Assembly (NCBI GenBank): GCA_023229505.1
Contig: JALNZD010000054.1
Location: forward strand, 1-24,442
DNA from: Bacteroidales bacterium
GTDB taxonomy: Bacteria; Bacteroidota; Bacteroidia; Bacteroidales; JAGOPY01
Direction: 5' to 3'
Length of the DNA: 24,442 nucleotides
Shown here: positions 14,989 to 23,536 of the stretch, in pieces
How the letters are laid out: the number at the start of each line of letters is the position of its first letter
Numbering within the stretch: the stretch's first letter is position 1
Notes under the pieces: generated by a model
Databases searched by the model: none
The model's input: the letters and a program-made list of their open reading frames with translations, nothing else
What the model was told of the DNA's origin: nothing
Made by a program: the position numbers and the translations under genes

Positions 14989-15186
14989 TTAATTAGCCAG
15001 TTGATAGATTGTACCGGCTATCCTGGTCTTCAGTATGTTCAACGCGCTGGAATACCTGATCAGGTTCTGAAGGGTTAAGTAACTGGGGCCTTTGTCCCCT
15101 TGCTTTTTCCCTGGCGCTCTTTTTTCTATTTGGTTGATTTCCTGAAGATAATGTTGTAAGTCATAAAGAGTAATGGTTTTTTCCAT
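14989..15186 (-). CDS. Small hypothetical protein downstream of the sigma factor
   Basis: The ORF encodes 65 aa, MEKTITLYDLQHYLQEINQ at the start and SALNILKTRIAGTIYQLAN at the end. It has no signal peptide or membrane segment, is predicted helical, and has a basic centre (EKRAPGKKQGDKGPSY). I recognise no family. It lies 89 bases after the sigma-factor gene on the same strand, has no evident promoter of its own, and is followed by a strong terminator, so it is very likely the second gene of the sigma operon. An anti-sigma or helper role is possible but has no motif support. Confidence 0.65.
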   Translation of the reverse strand: MEKTITLYDLQHYLQEINQIEKRAPGKKQGDKGPSYLTLQNLIRYSSALNILKTRIAGTIYQLAN

Positions 15187-15275
15187 AGGCTACGCGAATA
15201 TTTTACAGTTCGTATGCGTAACTAACGGTAAAAAACCAGTTAATATTTTAACACCTGATAAATATTTTGAATAAA

Positions 15276-15863
15276 TCAGGCCGAAAGGGTCAGGTTTTTC
15301 TCTTTGATGATTTTCCTCAGGTTGATAAGCGCATAGCGCATCCTGCCAAGGGCTGTGTTGATGCTGACTTCTGTAGCATCAGCAATCTCTTTAAAACTCA
15401 TATTCGAATAATGGCGCATGATCAGGACCTCTTTTTGTTCATCGGGAAGCAGTTCGATCAGTGCCCGCACATCTTCATGGATCTGGTCGGTGATAATCTG
15501 TTCTTCGACCGAAGGGTCCGTGATCCTGACCATGTCGAAAATGTCATATTCATCATTGGAGTTGCTGATGACGGGGATTCTTTTTGCACGGCGAAAATAA
15601 TCAATGATAAGGTTGTGTGCTATCCGCATCACCCATTGGATGAATTTTCCTTCTTCTTTGTAAGAACCGGAACGAATGGTATTGATCACTTTGATAAAAG
15701 TATCCTGAAAAATGTCGTCAGCAAGTTGATCGTCTTTCACGACCATCATAATGTAAGAATAAACTTTGCGTTTGTGACGATAGATTAGTTTTTCCAGGCT
15801 CTTCTCATTACCGTTTAAATATTTACCAATTAGCTCTTTATCGCTAATTATGGCAGCTTTCAT
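15276..15863 (-). CDS. ECF-like RNA polymerase sigma factor
   Basis: This 195-aa sigma-70 family protein has only regions 2 and 4, the group IV (ECF) architecture. Region 2 (about 25-94) contains YRHKRKVYSYIMMVVKDDQLADDIFQDTFIKV and the -10-recognition helix segment IQWVMRIAHNLIIDYFRRAKR; region 4 (about 132-185) contains LPDEQKEVLIMRHYSNMSFKEIADATEVSINTALGRMRYALINLRK with a clear helix-turn-helix. The linker is acidic. No transmembrane anti-sigma gene or SusC/SusD pair is adjacent, unlike the classic Bacteroidota FecI-type systems. The start at 15863 is fixed by an unusually strong Shine-Dalgarno sequence. It is divergent from uvrA, and the shared 211-base region holds candidate promoters for both genes and a palindrome. 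Confidence 0.92.
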   Translation of the reverse strand: MKAAIISDKELIGKYLNGNEKSLEKLIYRHKRKVYSYIMMVVKDDQLADDIFQDTFIKVINTIRSGSYKEEGKFIQWVMRIAHNLIIDYFRRAKRIPVISNSNDEYDIFDMVRITDPSVEEQIITDQIHEDVRALIELLPDEQKEVLIMRHYSNMSFKEIADATEVSINTALGRMRYALINLRKIIKEKNLTLSA

Positions 15864-15867
15864 TGTG

Positions 15868-15874
15868 CCTCCTT
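15868..15874 (-). promoter_or_regulatory. Strong Shine-Dalgarno sequence of the sigma gene
   Basis: AAGGAGG ends four bases before the ATG of the sigma-factor gene. Bacteroidota genes usually lack a Shine-Dalgarno sequence and the other genes in this window do not show one this strong, so it stands out and also decides the start. Confidence 0.6.
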
Positions 15875-15947
15875 TTTTAAGGTGAATAATGATAAAAAAG
15901 GGTAAATATTTATTCGATAATGTTCCTCCTCTTCTTTAGATATGAGA

Positions 15948-15955
15948 CAAAAGTA
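15948..15955 (-). promoter_or_regulatory. Proximal -7 element of the sigma gene
   Basis: TACTTTTG on the minus strand matches TAnnTTTG exactly, about 85 bases before the sigma start. Where its -33 should be lies the 15961-15989 palindrome rather than TTTG, suggesting regulator dependence. Confidence 0.4.
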
Positions 15956-15960
15956 AGAAT

Positions 15961-15989
15961 TTTCTTTCGGTTTTCGTTGACGAAAGAAA
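15961..15989. promoter_or_regulatory. Palindrome between two sigma-gene promoters (candidate operator)
   Basis: TTTCTTTCG (15961-15969) and CGAAAGAAA (15981-15989) are perfect 9-bp inverted repeats around GTTTTCGTTGA; a nested TTTTCGTTGACGAAA offers an alternative pairing. It lies between the two -7 elements of the sigma gene in the region shared with uvrA. It could bind a dimeric regulator or form a hairpin at the 5' end of the longer transcript. Confidence 0.5.
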
Positions 15990-15991
15990 TG

Positions 15992-16022
15992 CAAATATAG
16001 GAATTAAAAAGAAAAATGCAAG
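15992..16022 (-). promoter_or_regulatory. Distal promoter of the sigma gene
   Basis: On the minus strand CTTG (16019-16022, one mismatch to -33 TTTG) is followed after 19 bases by TATATTTG (15992-15999), an exact -7 match. The predicted start site falls within the palindrome. Confidence 0.55.
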
Positions 16023-16032
16023 TGAATATTCA

Positions 16033-16040
16033 TAATTTTG
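16033..16040 (+). promoter_or_regulatory. uvrA -7 element
   Basis: TAATTTTG matches TAnnTTTG exactly, 34 bases before the uvrA ATG. No -33 TTTG is present at the expected distance. Its position overlaps the upstream edge of the divergent sigma promoter, so the two may compete. Confidence 0.45.
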
Positions 16041-16074
16041 CACTTTTCCTAAAAATCAGTTATATATTTTTTGC

Positions 16075-18900
16075 ATGCCGGGCATTGATTTCAGCCAATT
16101 TGACACTAAAAAATTTATTCTTGTAAAAGGAGCTTCGGTCAACAACCTGAAGAACATTGATGTGGCTATTCCCCGTAACCGCCTGGTAGTGATTACGGGA
16201 TTATCCGGATCGGGCAAGTCGTCCCTGGCATTTGACACCCTTTACGCCGATGGGCAGCGGCGTTACGTTGAGAGCCTGAGTGCTTATGCCCGTCAATTCA
16301 TGGGCAGGATGAGCAAGCCAAAAGTAGAGTATATCAAAGGGATTTCTCCGGCAATCGCGATCGAACAAAAAGTGAACACCCGCAACCCTCGGTCCACTGT
16401 CGCCACATCCACCGAGATTTACGATTACATCAAGCTGCTTTATGCAAGAACAGGCAAGACATATTCGCCTGAATCAAACCAGCTCGTTAAACGGCATACG
16501 GTCACTGATGTCACTGACTTTATCCTCTCCCAATCAGAAGGCGCCCGCATCACGATTTCATGCCCACTGATCAGGAAGGCAGGCAGGAATCTGACCACAG
16601 AGCTTTCTTTATTGCTGCAGCAAGGCTTTAGCCGGTTGATCTCAGGGAAAGATTTTTTCAGGATCGATGATGCGATAGAATCAGGTCAGGTCCCGGATGA
16701 TAAAAGCCTTAAGATCCTGATCGACCGTTTTGTGATTAACGCGCAGGATGAGGATCTGCCCGGCCGCATATCCGATTCTGTTCAAACCGCATTTTACGAA
16801 GGGAATGGAAGCTGTCATCTTGAGATCGATACTGAGGGAAAGATTACCACAAAAAAATTCTCGAACCGTTTTGAACTCGACGGGATTACATTCGAAGAAC
16901 CTTCTGTCAACCTCTTCAGTTTCAATAATCCTTATGGTGCCTGCAAGAGATGTGAGGGTTTCGGGAGCATTATCGGCATTGATGAAGACCTTGTGGTACC
17001 GGATAAGGCGTTGTCGATCTTTGAGGAAGCCATTGCCTGCTGGAAAGGTGAAAAGATGGGGGAATGGAAAGAAGCGCTGGTGATGAACGCATATAAATTC
17101 GGTTTCCCGGTCCATAAGCCCTATTATGAGCTGACGGACGAACAACGGCGGTTGCTTTGGACCGGCAACAGTTATTTCAAAGGATTGAATGACTTTTTCC
17201 ATTATGTGGAAGATCAAACTTATAAGATTCAATACCGGGTCATGCTGTCGCGGTACCGTGGAAAGACTATCTGTCCGGAATGCCATGGCACACGTCTCCG
17301 GAAAGACGCAAATTATGTCAAAGTGGGAGGAAAACCTGTAAGTGAAATACTGCTCATGCCGGTTACGGAAGCACTCGCCTTTTTTACCCATATCAGCCTG
17401 GATGAACATGAACAAAAGATCGCCCAGCGTTTATTAATAGAAATCGTTACAAGGCTGCAATTCCTTGAAGATGTCGGGCTGGGGTACCTGTCACTTAACC
17501 GGCAATCCTCCACCCTATCCGGGGGTGAATCGCAGCGGATCAACCTTGCGACATCGCTCGGCAGCAACCTGGTAGGCTCGATGTATATCCTGGATGAGCC
17601 AAGTATCGGGTTACACCCGCGTGACACGCATCGCCTGATCAATGTCCTGATGAACCTGCGTAACCTGGGCAATTCCGTGATCGTTGTCGAACATGATGAA
17701 GAGATCATCCGATCGTCGGATTATATTATTGATATAGGCCCGCTGGCAGGAAATCAGGGCGGTGAAGTGGTATTTGCAGGGACTTTTGAGGAAATGCTTG
17801 AGCAGAGAAACAGCCTGACCGCAAAATATATTTCAAAAGAGCTGAATATCCCTGTGCCTGCGAGGAGAAGGAGATGGAAAGAGTATATCGAAATCATCGG
17901 TGCAAGGGAAAATAACCTGAAAGGTATCGATGTAAAGTTTCCGCTCAATATACTCACGGTCATTACCGGTGTAAGCGGGTCAGGCAAATCATCTCTGGTC
18001 AGAAACATCCTTTATCCGGCTTTACGAAAGATCCATGGGGGAAATAATGAAAAGACAGGCAGGTTCGGCAGATTATCGGGTGATTATGACAGGATCTCCC
18101 TGACAGAATTTGTCGATCAGAACCCTATCGGGAGGTCTTCCCGTTCCAATCCAGCCACCTATCTTAAGGCTTTTGACGATATCCGCAATTTATTCGCTGA
18201 TTTACAGCTATCGAAGGTAAGGGGCTACAAACCGGGCTACTTTTCCTTCAATATTCCTGGAGGACGTTGCGAAGAATGTGAAGGCGAAGGCATTGTGAAA
18301 ATAGAGATGCAGTTCATGGCCGATTTGAGCCTTACCTGCGAATCGTGCGGTGGCAAAAGGTTCAAGGAAGAAGTCCTGGATGCTAAGTTCCAGGATAAAA
18401 GCATCGTCGACATCCTTGAAATGACCGTTGACCAGTCTATCGAATTTTTCTCACAGGCAACAACCCACCTTTCAACATGCCGGAGAATAGTCGAAAAGCT
18501 CAAGCCATTGAACGATGTTGGCCTTGGTTACCTTGAACTTGGCCAGTCGTCGAGCACTCTGAGCGGCGGAGAAGCACAACGCATCAAATTAGCTTACTTC
18601 CTGACCAAAGGCGGATCGCAGTCCCCTACCCTGTTTATTTTCGATGAGCCGACAACCGGCCTGCATTTTCATGATATCAGGAAACTGATGGATGCTTTTG
18701 ATGCGCTTATTGAAAAAGGACACACCATCATTGTGATCGAGCACAACCAGGAAGTAATCAAATGTGCCGACTGGCTGATCGATTTAGGCCCGGAAGGCGG
18801 GGAATCCGGCGGTTATGTAGTTTTTGAAGGGGTTCCTGAAGACTTGGTGAAAGTGGAGAATTCCTACACCGGGAAATACCTGAAAGAAAAACTCTCCTGA
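16075..18900 (+). CDS. uvrA: Excinuclease ABC subunit A
   Basis: UvrA is the DNA-damage-sensing ATPase of nucleotide excision repair, loading UvrB onto lesions. At 941 aa it has the length of E. coli UvrA. Both ABC modules are complete: Walker A GLSGSGKSS (42-50) and GVSGSGKSS (from about 632), and two LSGGE signatures (481-485 and 829-833) with LDEPSIGLHPRD and FDEPTTGLHFHD Walker B regions. Zinc modules are CKRC (290-293) with CPEC (400-403), and CEEC (732-735) with CESC (755-758). The early CPxH motif found near residue 120-135 in many UvrA proteins is replaced by TYSPESNQ, so that first site is absent. Transcribed alone; convergent with rlmB with two bases between the stops. Confidence 0.98.
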   Translation: MPGIDFSQFDTKKFILVKGASVNNLKNIDVAIPRNRLVVITGLSGSGKSSLAFDTLYADGQRRYVESLSAYARQFMGRMSKPKVEYIKGISPAIAIEQKVNTRNPRSTVATSTEIYDYIKLLYARTGKTYSPESNQLVKRHTVTDVTDFILSQSEGARITISCPLIRKAGRNLTTELSLLLQQGFSRLISGKDFFRIDDAIESGQVPDDKSLKILIDRFVINAQDEDLPGRISDSVQTAFYEGNGSCHLEIDTEGKITTKKFSNRFELDGITFEEPSVNLFSFNNPYGACKRCEGFGSIIGIDEDLVVPDKALSIFEEAIACWKGEKMGEWKEALVMNAYKFGFPVHKPYYELTDEQRRLLWTGNSYFKGLNDFFHYVEDQTYKIQYRVMLSRYRGKTICPECHGTRLRKDANYVKVGGKPVSEILLMPVTEALAFFTHISLDEHEQKIAQRLLIEIVTRLQFLEDVGLGYLSLNRQSSTLSGGESQRINLATSLGSNLVGSMYILDEPSIGLHPRDTHRLINVLMNLRNLGNSVIVVEHDEEIIRSSDYIIDIGPLAGNQGGEVVFAGTFEEMLEQRNSLTAKYISKELNIPVPARRRRWKEYIEIIGARENNLKGIDVKFPLNILTVITGVSGSGKSSLVRNILYPALRKIHGGNNEKTGRFGRLSGDYDRISLTEFVDQNPIGRSSRSNPATYLKAFDDIRNLFADLQLSKVRGYKPGYFSFNIPGGRCEECEGEGIVKIEMQFMADLSLTCESCGGKRFKEEVLDAKFQDKSIVDILEMTVDQSIEFFSQATTHLSTCRRIVEKLKPLNDVGLGYLELGQSSSTLSGGEAQRIKLAYFLTKGGSQSPTLFIFDEPTTGLHFHDIRKLMDAFDALIEKGHTIIVIEHNQEVIKCADWLIDLGPEGGESGGYVVFEGVPEDLVKVENSYTGKYLKEKLS

Positions 18901-18902
18901 TT

Positions 18903-19640
18903 TTATAAAAGCCTTTGCCTGACTACTTCAAAAAGCAATACTCCGGCAGCAACAGAAACATTGAGAGAAGATATTTCACCCTGCATCGGGATCTTTACTA
19001 TCTGGTCGCAGCTTCTTAACAATTCCGGGGAGATACCTGTTTCTTCCGATCCCATGATGATGGCAAGGGGTTTGGAATAATCTTCATTGAAGCAGGTATT
19101 TTCGGCCCGTTCACTGGCAGCTATCAGCATGATACCGCTTTCTTTCAAAAATCTTGCTGCAGCCTTAAGAGATTTTTCCCGGCATACCGGTATCCTGAGC
19201 AAGGCGCCGGCAGAAGTCCTCACCGCTTCTTCATTGATCTGGGCACTTCCCTGCATGGGGATAATAATGGCATGGACCCCTGCACACTCAGCCGAACGGC
19301 AGATGGCGCCAAAATTCCGCACATCCGTTATCCCGTCGAGGATCAGGAACAACGGATTTTTGCCTTCTTCAAAAACCATCTGTACAAGGTTTTCCAGCGT
19401 CTGGTAGCTGATTTCAGACACCAGGGCTATCACACCCTGGTGATTCTTCCGGGTGATCCGGTCGAGCTTTTCCTGGGGTACAAACTGAAACGGGATATCG
19501 TGTGTTCTCACTAGTTGGAGCAATTCAGCGGAAAAAGTACCTTGCAGCCCTTTTTTAAATAAGATCCTGTCGATCTCCTTGCCACTTTTAATTGCTTCCG
19601 TAACGGGATGAAGGCCATAAATAAAATTTTCTTTTTCCAT
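18903..19640 (-). CDS. rlmB: 23S rRNA (guanosine-2'-O-)-methyltransferase RlmB-like
   Basis: This 245-aa SpoU/TrmH-family SAM-dependent methyltransferase is probably RlmB, which methylates the 2'-O of G2251 in 23S rRNA. It has the N-terminal substrate-binding domain (IYGLHPVTEAIKSGKEIDRILFKKG through NHQGVIALVS, 5-75) and the three knotted-fold motifs: motif 1 DGITDVRNFGAICRSAE (102-118), motif 2 MGSEETGIS (196-204) and motif 3 IPMQGEISSLNVSVAAGVLLFE (217-238). Presence of the N-terminal domain favours RlmB over TrmL; other TrmH-type RNA methyltransferases remain possible. Start at ATG 19640, with no perfect -7 element found. Downstream it abuts uvrA tail-to-tail. Confidence 0.9.
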   Translation of the reverse strand: MEKENFIYGLHPVTEAIKSGKEIDRILFKKGLQGTFSAELLQLVRTHDIPFQFVPQEKLDRITRKNHQGVIALVSEISYQTLENLVQMVFEEGKNPLFLILDGITDVRNFGAICRSAECAGVHAIIIPMQGSAQINEEAVRTSAGALLRIPVCREKSLKAAARFLKESGIMLIAASERAENTCFNEDYSKPLAIIMGSEETGISPELLRSCDQIVKIPMQGEISSLNVSVAAGVLLFEVVRQRLL

Positions 19641-19722
19641 CGTTAAATCTCCGTTAGTCCCAATAATTAATTACAAAGATCAATAAAATCTTCAGTTTTG
19701 CGGGTTAATTTTTGTCGGTTTG

Positions 19723-19770
19723 AGATTGGGCGAATGATCGGGTGAAAGAACGATCAGGCGATCGGACGAT
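19723..19770. repeat. Degenerate GATCGGnC-type short repeats
   Basis: Units related to GATCGGnC recur: GATTGGGC, GATCGGGT, GATCAGGC, GATCGGAC and GAT, the last three head to tail (19752-19770). They include inverted GATCG...CGATC. They lie in the 229-base gap between rlmB and the large T9SS gene, in which no gene is seen. Confidence 0.6.
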
Positions 19771-19869
19771 ATTCGAAATTTTGCTGGCAGATTCCCGCCT
19801 TTGGGGTAATGACGGGGTTGAGAATTTCTAGAAAGATTGCAGGGTATTATAATCCCGTAGGGACTTCAT

Positions 19870-22800
19870 TTATCTAATCAGTGCCACAGTTCCCACTCTC
19901 TCTTGGTTTCCTTGTACTCCATCAATCGAGAAAATGATTTTGTACGCATAGACTCCACCCGGGCAAGGATTTCCATTCTTTTTCCCGTCCCAGCCGATGG
20001 AGATGTCATCCGAATTAAAAATCAACCCGCCCCAGCGGTCGTAGATCTGCATGTTGAATTTAGTGATATAATCGCCGGTGGCGAAAGCTTTGAAGGTATC
20101 GTTCAGTCCGTCTCCATCGGGTGTGAAAGCGTTGGGGAAGTAGATATGATAAGATGGGATTTCCTCGGTTTTGAGAAGGATATATATTGAATCTACACCC
20201 GTGCAGCCTGCCGGGGATTCGAGTTGCACTTTGTACATGCCTTCTGTTTCGATGATGATGCTTTCGGCGGTGTCGCCGGTATTCCATAAATAAGAAGCCA
20301 GTCCTGCTCCGGCTTCCAGGAGGTAGCCTGCTTGCACTGTTAAAGTATCTGTGCCGTGAAAAGCTGCAACCGGATTTTCGCTTACGACCAGGTTGATGGA
20401 CTTTTGGTCGGTGCAGCCGACTTGATCAGTTGCCTGCAGGATATAATCGCCGGCCTGAGATTGATTAACATTGAAGAAGAAAGGATCGGAGGTAGTGATC
20501 GTTCCGTCGGGATAAGTCCACTGGAAAGTGAAGGGCGGTTGGTTGCCCGAAGCAATGCTCATGAAGCTAACCGCTTGGCCTTCACAGACCGTTTTCGATG
20601 CTGATAATATAACGGATGGAGGATCATAGATAGTTACTTCCCCTGTATGAAACTCGGCCGGGATGACTGAGCCTTGGATGTTCGTGAAATAGCTTTCCGT
20701 GGTTCCGGTGTACCAGGCCAGTTCGCCCTGCCCGGGATTCTTAGTCGTGAAAACCAGCTCTGCGACGGTTTCAGGCTGGGTGAATGTTACTGGTGATTGT
20801 GAATTCCAGGCCAGGTTGATCACACCTGCCGCCTGGTCAACCCAGCCAGTAAGACTGTCAACGAGTTGCAGATGGACATTGGTAAAGCCTTCGCATTGCA
20901 GGTTATCCGCGTTATAGCTTAATTTCAGATGAAAAGTTGCCACGGAATTGAAGTTATCGACATTTACAGGTACCATGGCAGTGTTACCCAGGCAATGCCC
21001 TCCTGGCCCGGTGATGGCGTGAAGGTAGGTGAGGATGATGTTCTGGATTTCGATAGTGAAGGTCGTATCGCAATCGTTTTCGTCTTTGACAACACAAATG
21101 TAGCTTCCGGCTTGAAGATTATTAAATGTCCCGTTGTTGGTTTGCCATGTGCTGCCGTTGTTGATAGAATAAAAGATTTGCGGAGTACTTCCGGTAGCTG
21201 TAATATCGATGGAACCGTTCTGCAGGAAGTCGGTTTCATCCGAGACAATGGCCTGCTGCACCTGCGGGCCGGGAATGTCCTGCAGGATGACCGGATTATC
21301 GATATAAAATCCATCGCAGCCATATTGATCTTTAACCCGTACCACGTAACTCGCAGCAGTTAGTGCTGTAAAAAGGCTGTCAGTTTGGTAGCTGTTCCCA
21401 TTGTCGATGGAATATTCCAGGATTGAGCCGGGAGGCGAAAAGGCTATGATGATCAACTGCCCGTCTGGCCGAAAGCAATGCGGAGAGATGGTTTGAACCT
21501 GTGTCACCTGCAGGTTACCGGCATCGGTGATGGTGTAAGCAGAGGAGGAAGTCTCGCAGCCGTTGCCATCGGTGACCGTAAGGACATACTGCCCTGCCGG
21601 CAGGTTAAAGACATCAATACCTGTTCCGTAATCGTTGCCGGATAGGTCCTCCCAGAGATACTGCAGAGGATCGGCTCCCTGGATGGCCAGTCCGGTGACA
21701 GAGCCGGTGGCTCCTCCGCAGGAAGTAGGCGTTACAACCAGAGAAGATTCATCAATCAGTATAGGTGGGTAAAAGCCGACATGGATCGTATCGCTGCCAG
21801 TGCATCCGGTCTCGAAGAATGAAGCTCTGACCCAGTAGGTACCACTATCCGTAACAGTAATTTCTGGACTGCCGAACTGGCTGGTGCTCCACGAATAGAG
21901 ATCGGCAATACAATTTGCATTCAGTGTAATCGATGTTCCCTCGCAAATAACAATATCTGGTCCTAAATCTGGTTTAGGGGTAGGATAAATCTCGATCTCC
22001 CGGGAAGTATGTTCGAACCTTCCGGTAGGATACCAGATATCGACTTCCACCTCATGGATGCCGGCGTTTTGAAAGGTATAAGTAGGTGAAAGCTCATTAG
22101 AATAATTTCCCGGTGCAAATTCATCAAAAAACCATTCTACGCTGTCGGGTGTAGGGACAAAATGCGGGATGAAATGAACGGCAGAGCCCTGGCAGTAGTC
22201 ATCGGCTTCCCATTCAAACCGGTAGAGGTAGTCGAGGAGGAAGTTGGGCAAATCCCAGCTATGATGTCTTCCTCCCAGATAAACACTTAAGGTATCAAAA
22301 TCACAGGCTGCGCCAAATTCCCAGGGTTTGTTGATCACACTGAGATATTTATCCCATGGATCTCCGCATGTATCAGCCAGACAGGAAGCATATATCCTTC
22401 CATCATTAGAAAGCTGAAGGCTCCGACCCGTATTTTCCCTTACCATGATTCCTGAATCATGAAATGCGGCTGAATCCCCGGCGAACTTCAAATCATATTG
22501 ATACAACGCCCCTCCTGACCATGTGTCACCATTACCGTAAGAAATATAGAGGTATTTCGAATCCGGTGAAAATTCGCAATCTGTCATGTCATCATAATCA
22601 CCAAAGTTATTTGGCAAAGCAATGTAATATATAAAATCGATCTTACCTGTTTCTGCGTTAAAGGAACACACCTCAAAATCATTTAATGGTCCAAGAACAT
22701 GTGTCCAATAACAGGCAACCATATACTTTTTATCCGGAGAAACTTTAACAGGTCCACCTCCTTCATTAAATTCCCTGTAAATCCCCGGGGAACTATAAAC

Positions 22801-23409
22801 CGGCACCAGGTTTACCCCGGCTGCATCTACCCCGAAACATGCATACCTGTCATCAGTGAACAGTCGGGTAATGACCCAATAACCGTCTCCTTCTGCATTT
22901 TTGAGCACAAGCAGTTGTTCAGCGGCATTGTTAGCTGCTTCCAGTTTTACATTTTTCACCGCGGTCACACCGCCTAATCCATCGTCAAGAGTCATATCCA
23001 CCAAGGAATAGTACAAGCCATCAGGAAAGTCATGGGCGGATACAGTAAAGATATAATATTGCGTCTTTGAATTTGGTTTAGGAAATGCAATTGCCGCTTG
23101 AGCAGGACCTCCGTCATCTTCCGGAAATAAACCATCGCCATTTAGCATTACCTTATTATCACGATTCCAAATTGTTTTCCCATCGCAATAAAATAAAATA
23201 TTTCCGAGCGTGTCACTCATTATAGCTCCATCATGAAGTGGATGTGCTTTCGTAGGATTTACAAAAATCGGGACAGGATCACCAGTAGTGAAGTTCAGGC
23301 CTGCCCAATCCCCAAATATCCAGTTATCGGCTTCCCGTTGGGCGAAGAGAGAGGCGGATGAAAGGAAGGAAAGGAGAATCAGGGATAATATGGTTTTACG
23401 AAGTTTCAT
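19870..23409 (-). CDS. Large T9SS type B surface protein with propeller, SprB-like and cohesin-like domains
   Basis: This 1179-aa protein has a signal peptide (cleavage near SLFAQ, 24). An N-terminal propeller-like region, about 27-395, opens with ADNWIFGDWAGLNF. Then come a PKD-like domain (about 400-475), an Ig-like domain (480-546) with DIVICEGTSITLNANC, and three SprB-type repeats (about 555-630, 632-712, 715-790), each with a GQYVLTVTDGNGC-like close. A cohesin-like domain follows (about 795-928: MVPVNVDNFNSVATFHLKLSYN), then two more Ig-like domains (930-1080). The type B sorting domain, about 1085-1179 (FPNAFTPDGDGLNDTFK, IYDRWGGLIF, WDGKKNGNPCPGGVYAYKI), should route it through T9SS for cell-surface attachment or release. 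A role in adhesion or in binding extracellular polymer is inferred only from domains. Confidence 0.88.
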   Translation of the reverse strand: MKLRKTILSLILLSFLSSASLFAQREADNWIFGDWAGLNFTTGDPVPIFVNPTKAHPLHDGAIMSDTLGNILFYCDGKTIWNRDNKVMLNGDGLFPEDDGGPAQAAIAFPKPNSKTQYYIFTVSAHDFPDGLYYSLVDMTLDDGLGGVTAVKNVKLEAANNAAEQLLVLKNAEGDGYWVITRLFTDDRYACFGVDAAGVNLVPVYSSPGIYREFNEGGGPVKVSPDKKYMVACYWTHVLGPLNDFEVCSFNAETGKIDFIYYIALPNNFGDYDDMTDCEFSPDSKYLYISYGNGDTWSGGALYQYDLKFAGDSAAFHDSGIMVRENTGRSLQLSNDGRIYASCLADTCGDPWDKYLSVINKPWEFGAACDFDTLSVYLGGRHHSWDLPNFLLDYLYRFEWEADDYCQGSAVHFIPHFVPTPDSVEWFFDEFAPGNYSNELSPTYTFQNAGIHEVEVDIWYPTGRFEHTSREIEIYPTPKPDLGPDIVICEGTSITLNANCIADLYSWSTSQFGSPEITVTDSGTYWVRASFFETGCTGSDTIHVGFYPPILIDESSLVVTPTSCGGATGSVTGLAIQGADPLQYLWEDLSGNDYGTGIDVFNLPAGQYVLTVTDGNGCETSSSAYTITDAGNLQVTQVQTISPHCFRPDGQLIIIAFSPPGSILEYSIDNGNSYQTDSLFTALTAASYVVRVKDQYGCDGFYIDNPVILQDIPGPQVQQAIVSDETDFLQNGSIDITATGSTPQIFYSINNGSTWQTNNGTFNNLQAGSYICVVKDENDCDTTFTIEIQNIILTYLHAITGPGGHCLGNTAMVPVNVDNFNSVATFHLKLSYNADNLQCEGFTNVHLQLVDSLTGWVDQAAGVINLAWNSQSPVTFTQPETVAELVFTTKNPGQGELAWYTGTTESYFTNIQGSVIPAEFHTGEVTIYDPPSVILSASKTVCEGQAVSFMSIASGNQPPFTFQWTYPDGTITTSDPFFFNVNQSQAGDYILQATDQVGCTDQKSINLVVSENPVAAFHGTDTLTVQAGYLLEAGAGLASYLWNTGDTAESIIIETEGMYKVQLESPAGCTGVDSIYILLKTEEIPSYHIYFPNAFTPDGDGLNDTFKAFATGDYITKFNMQIYDRWGGLIFNSDDISIGWDGKKNGNPCPGGVYAYKIIFSIDGVQGNQERVGTVALIR

Positions 23410-23446
23410 ACAGCCCTTTGAGCTAATTTGGTTTGAAATCGTGGTA

Positions 23447-23478
23447 TAAAAGTAGGATATATTGAGGAGAAAAGCAAT
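23447..23478 (-). promoter_or_regulatory. Promoter of the large T9SS gene
   Basis: On the minus strand ATTG (23475-23478) is followed after 20 bases by TACTTTTA (23447-23454), each one mismatch from the -33 and -7 consensus. The start codon lies about 37 bases downstream. Confidence 0.45.
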
Positions 23479-23536
23479 GGATTGGTTGATTGGGCTATTT
23501 TTGTATGGAATAATGGTGATCAGGTGTTTTTTTTCT

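Noticed and set aside
16681..17415. 244-codon open frame antisense to uvrA
   Set aside because: It is fully antisense to a strongly conserved uvrA region, has no family resemblance, and is explained by the codon pattern of uvrA.
19850..19868. Terminator for the large T9SS gene (TCCC-GTA-GGGA)
   Set aside because: The stem is only four pairs with no T tract, too weak to call.
20929..21363. 144-codon plus-strand frame inside the large T9SS gene
   Set aside because: It lies antisense to the SprB-like repeats, whose protein sequence is clearly the real one. Other frames on both strands here are equally spurious.
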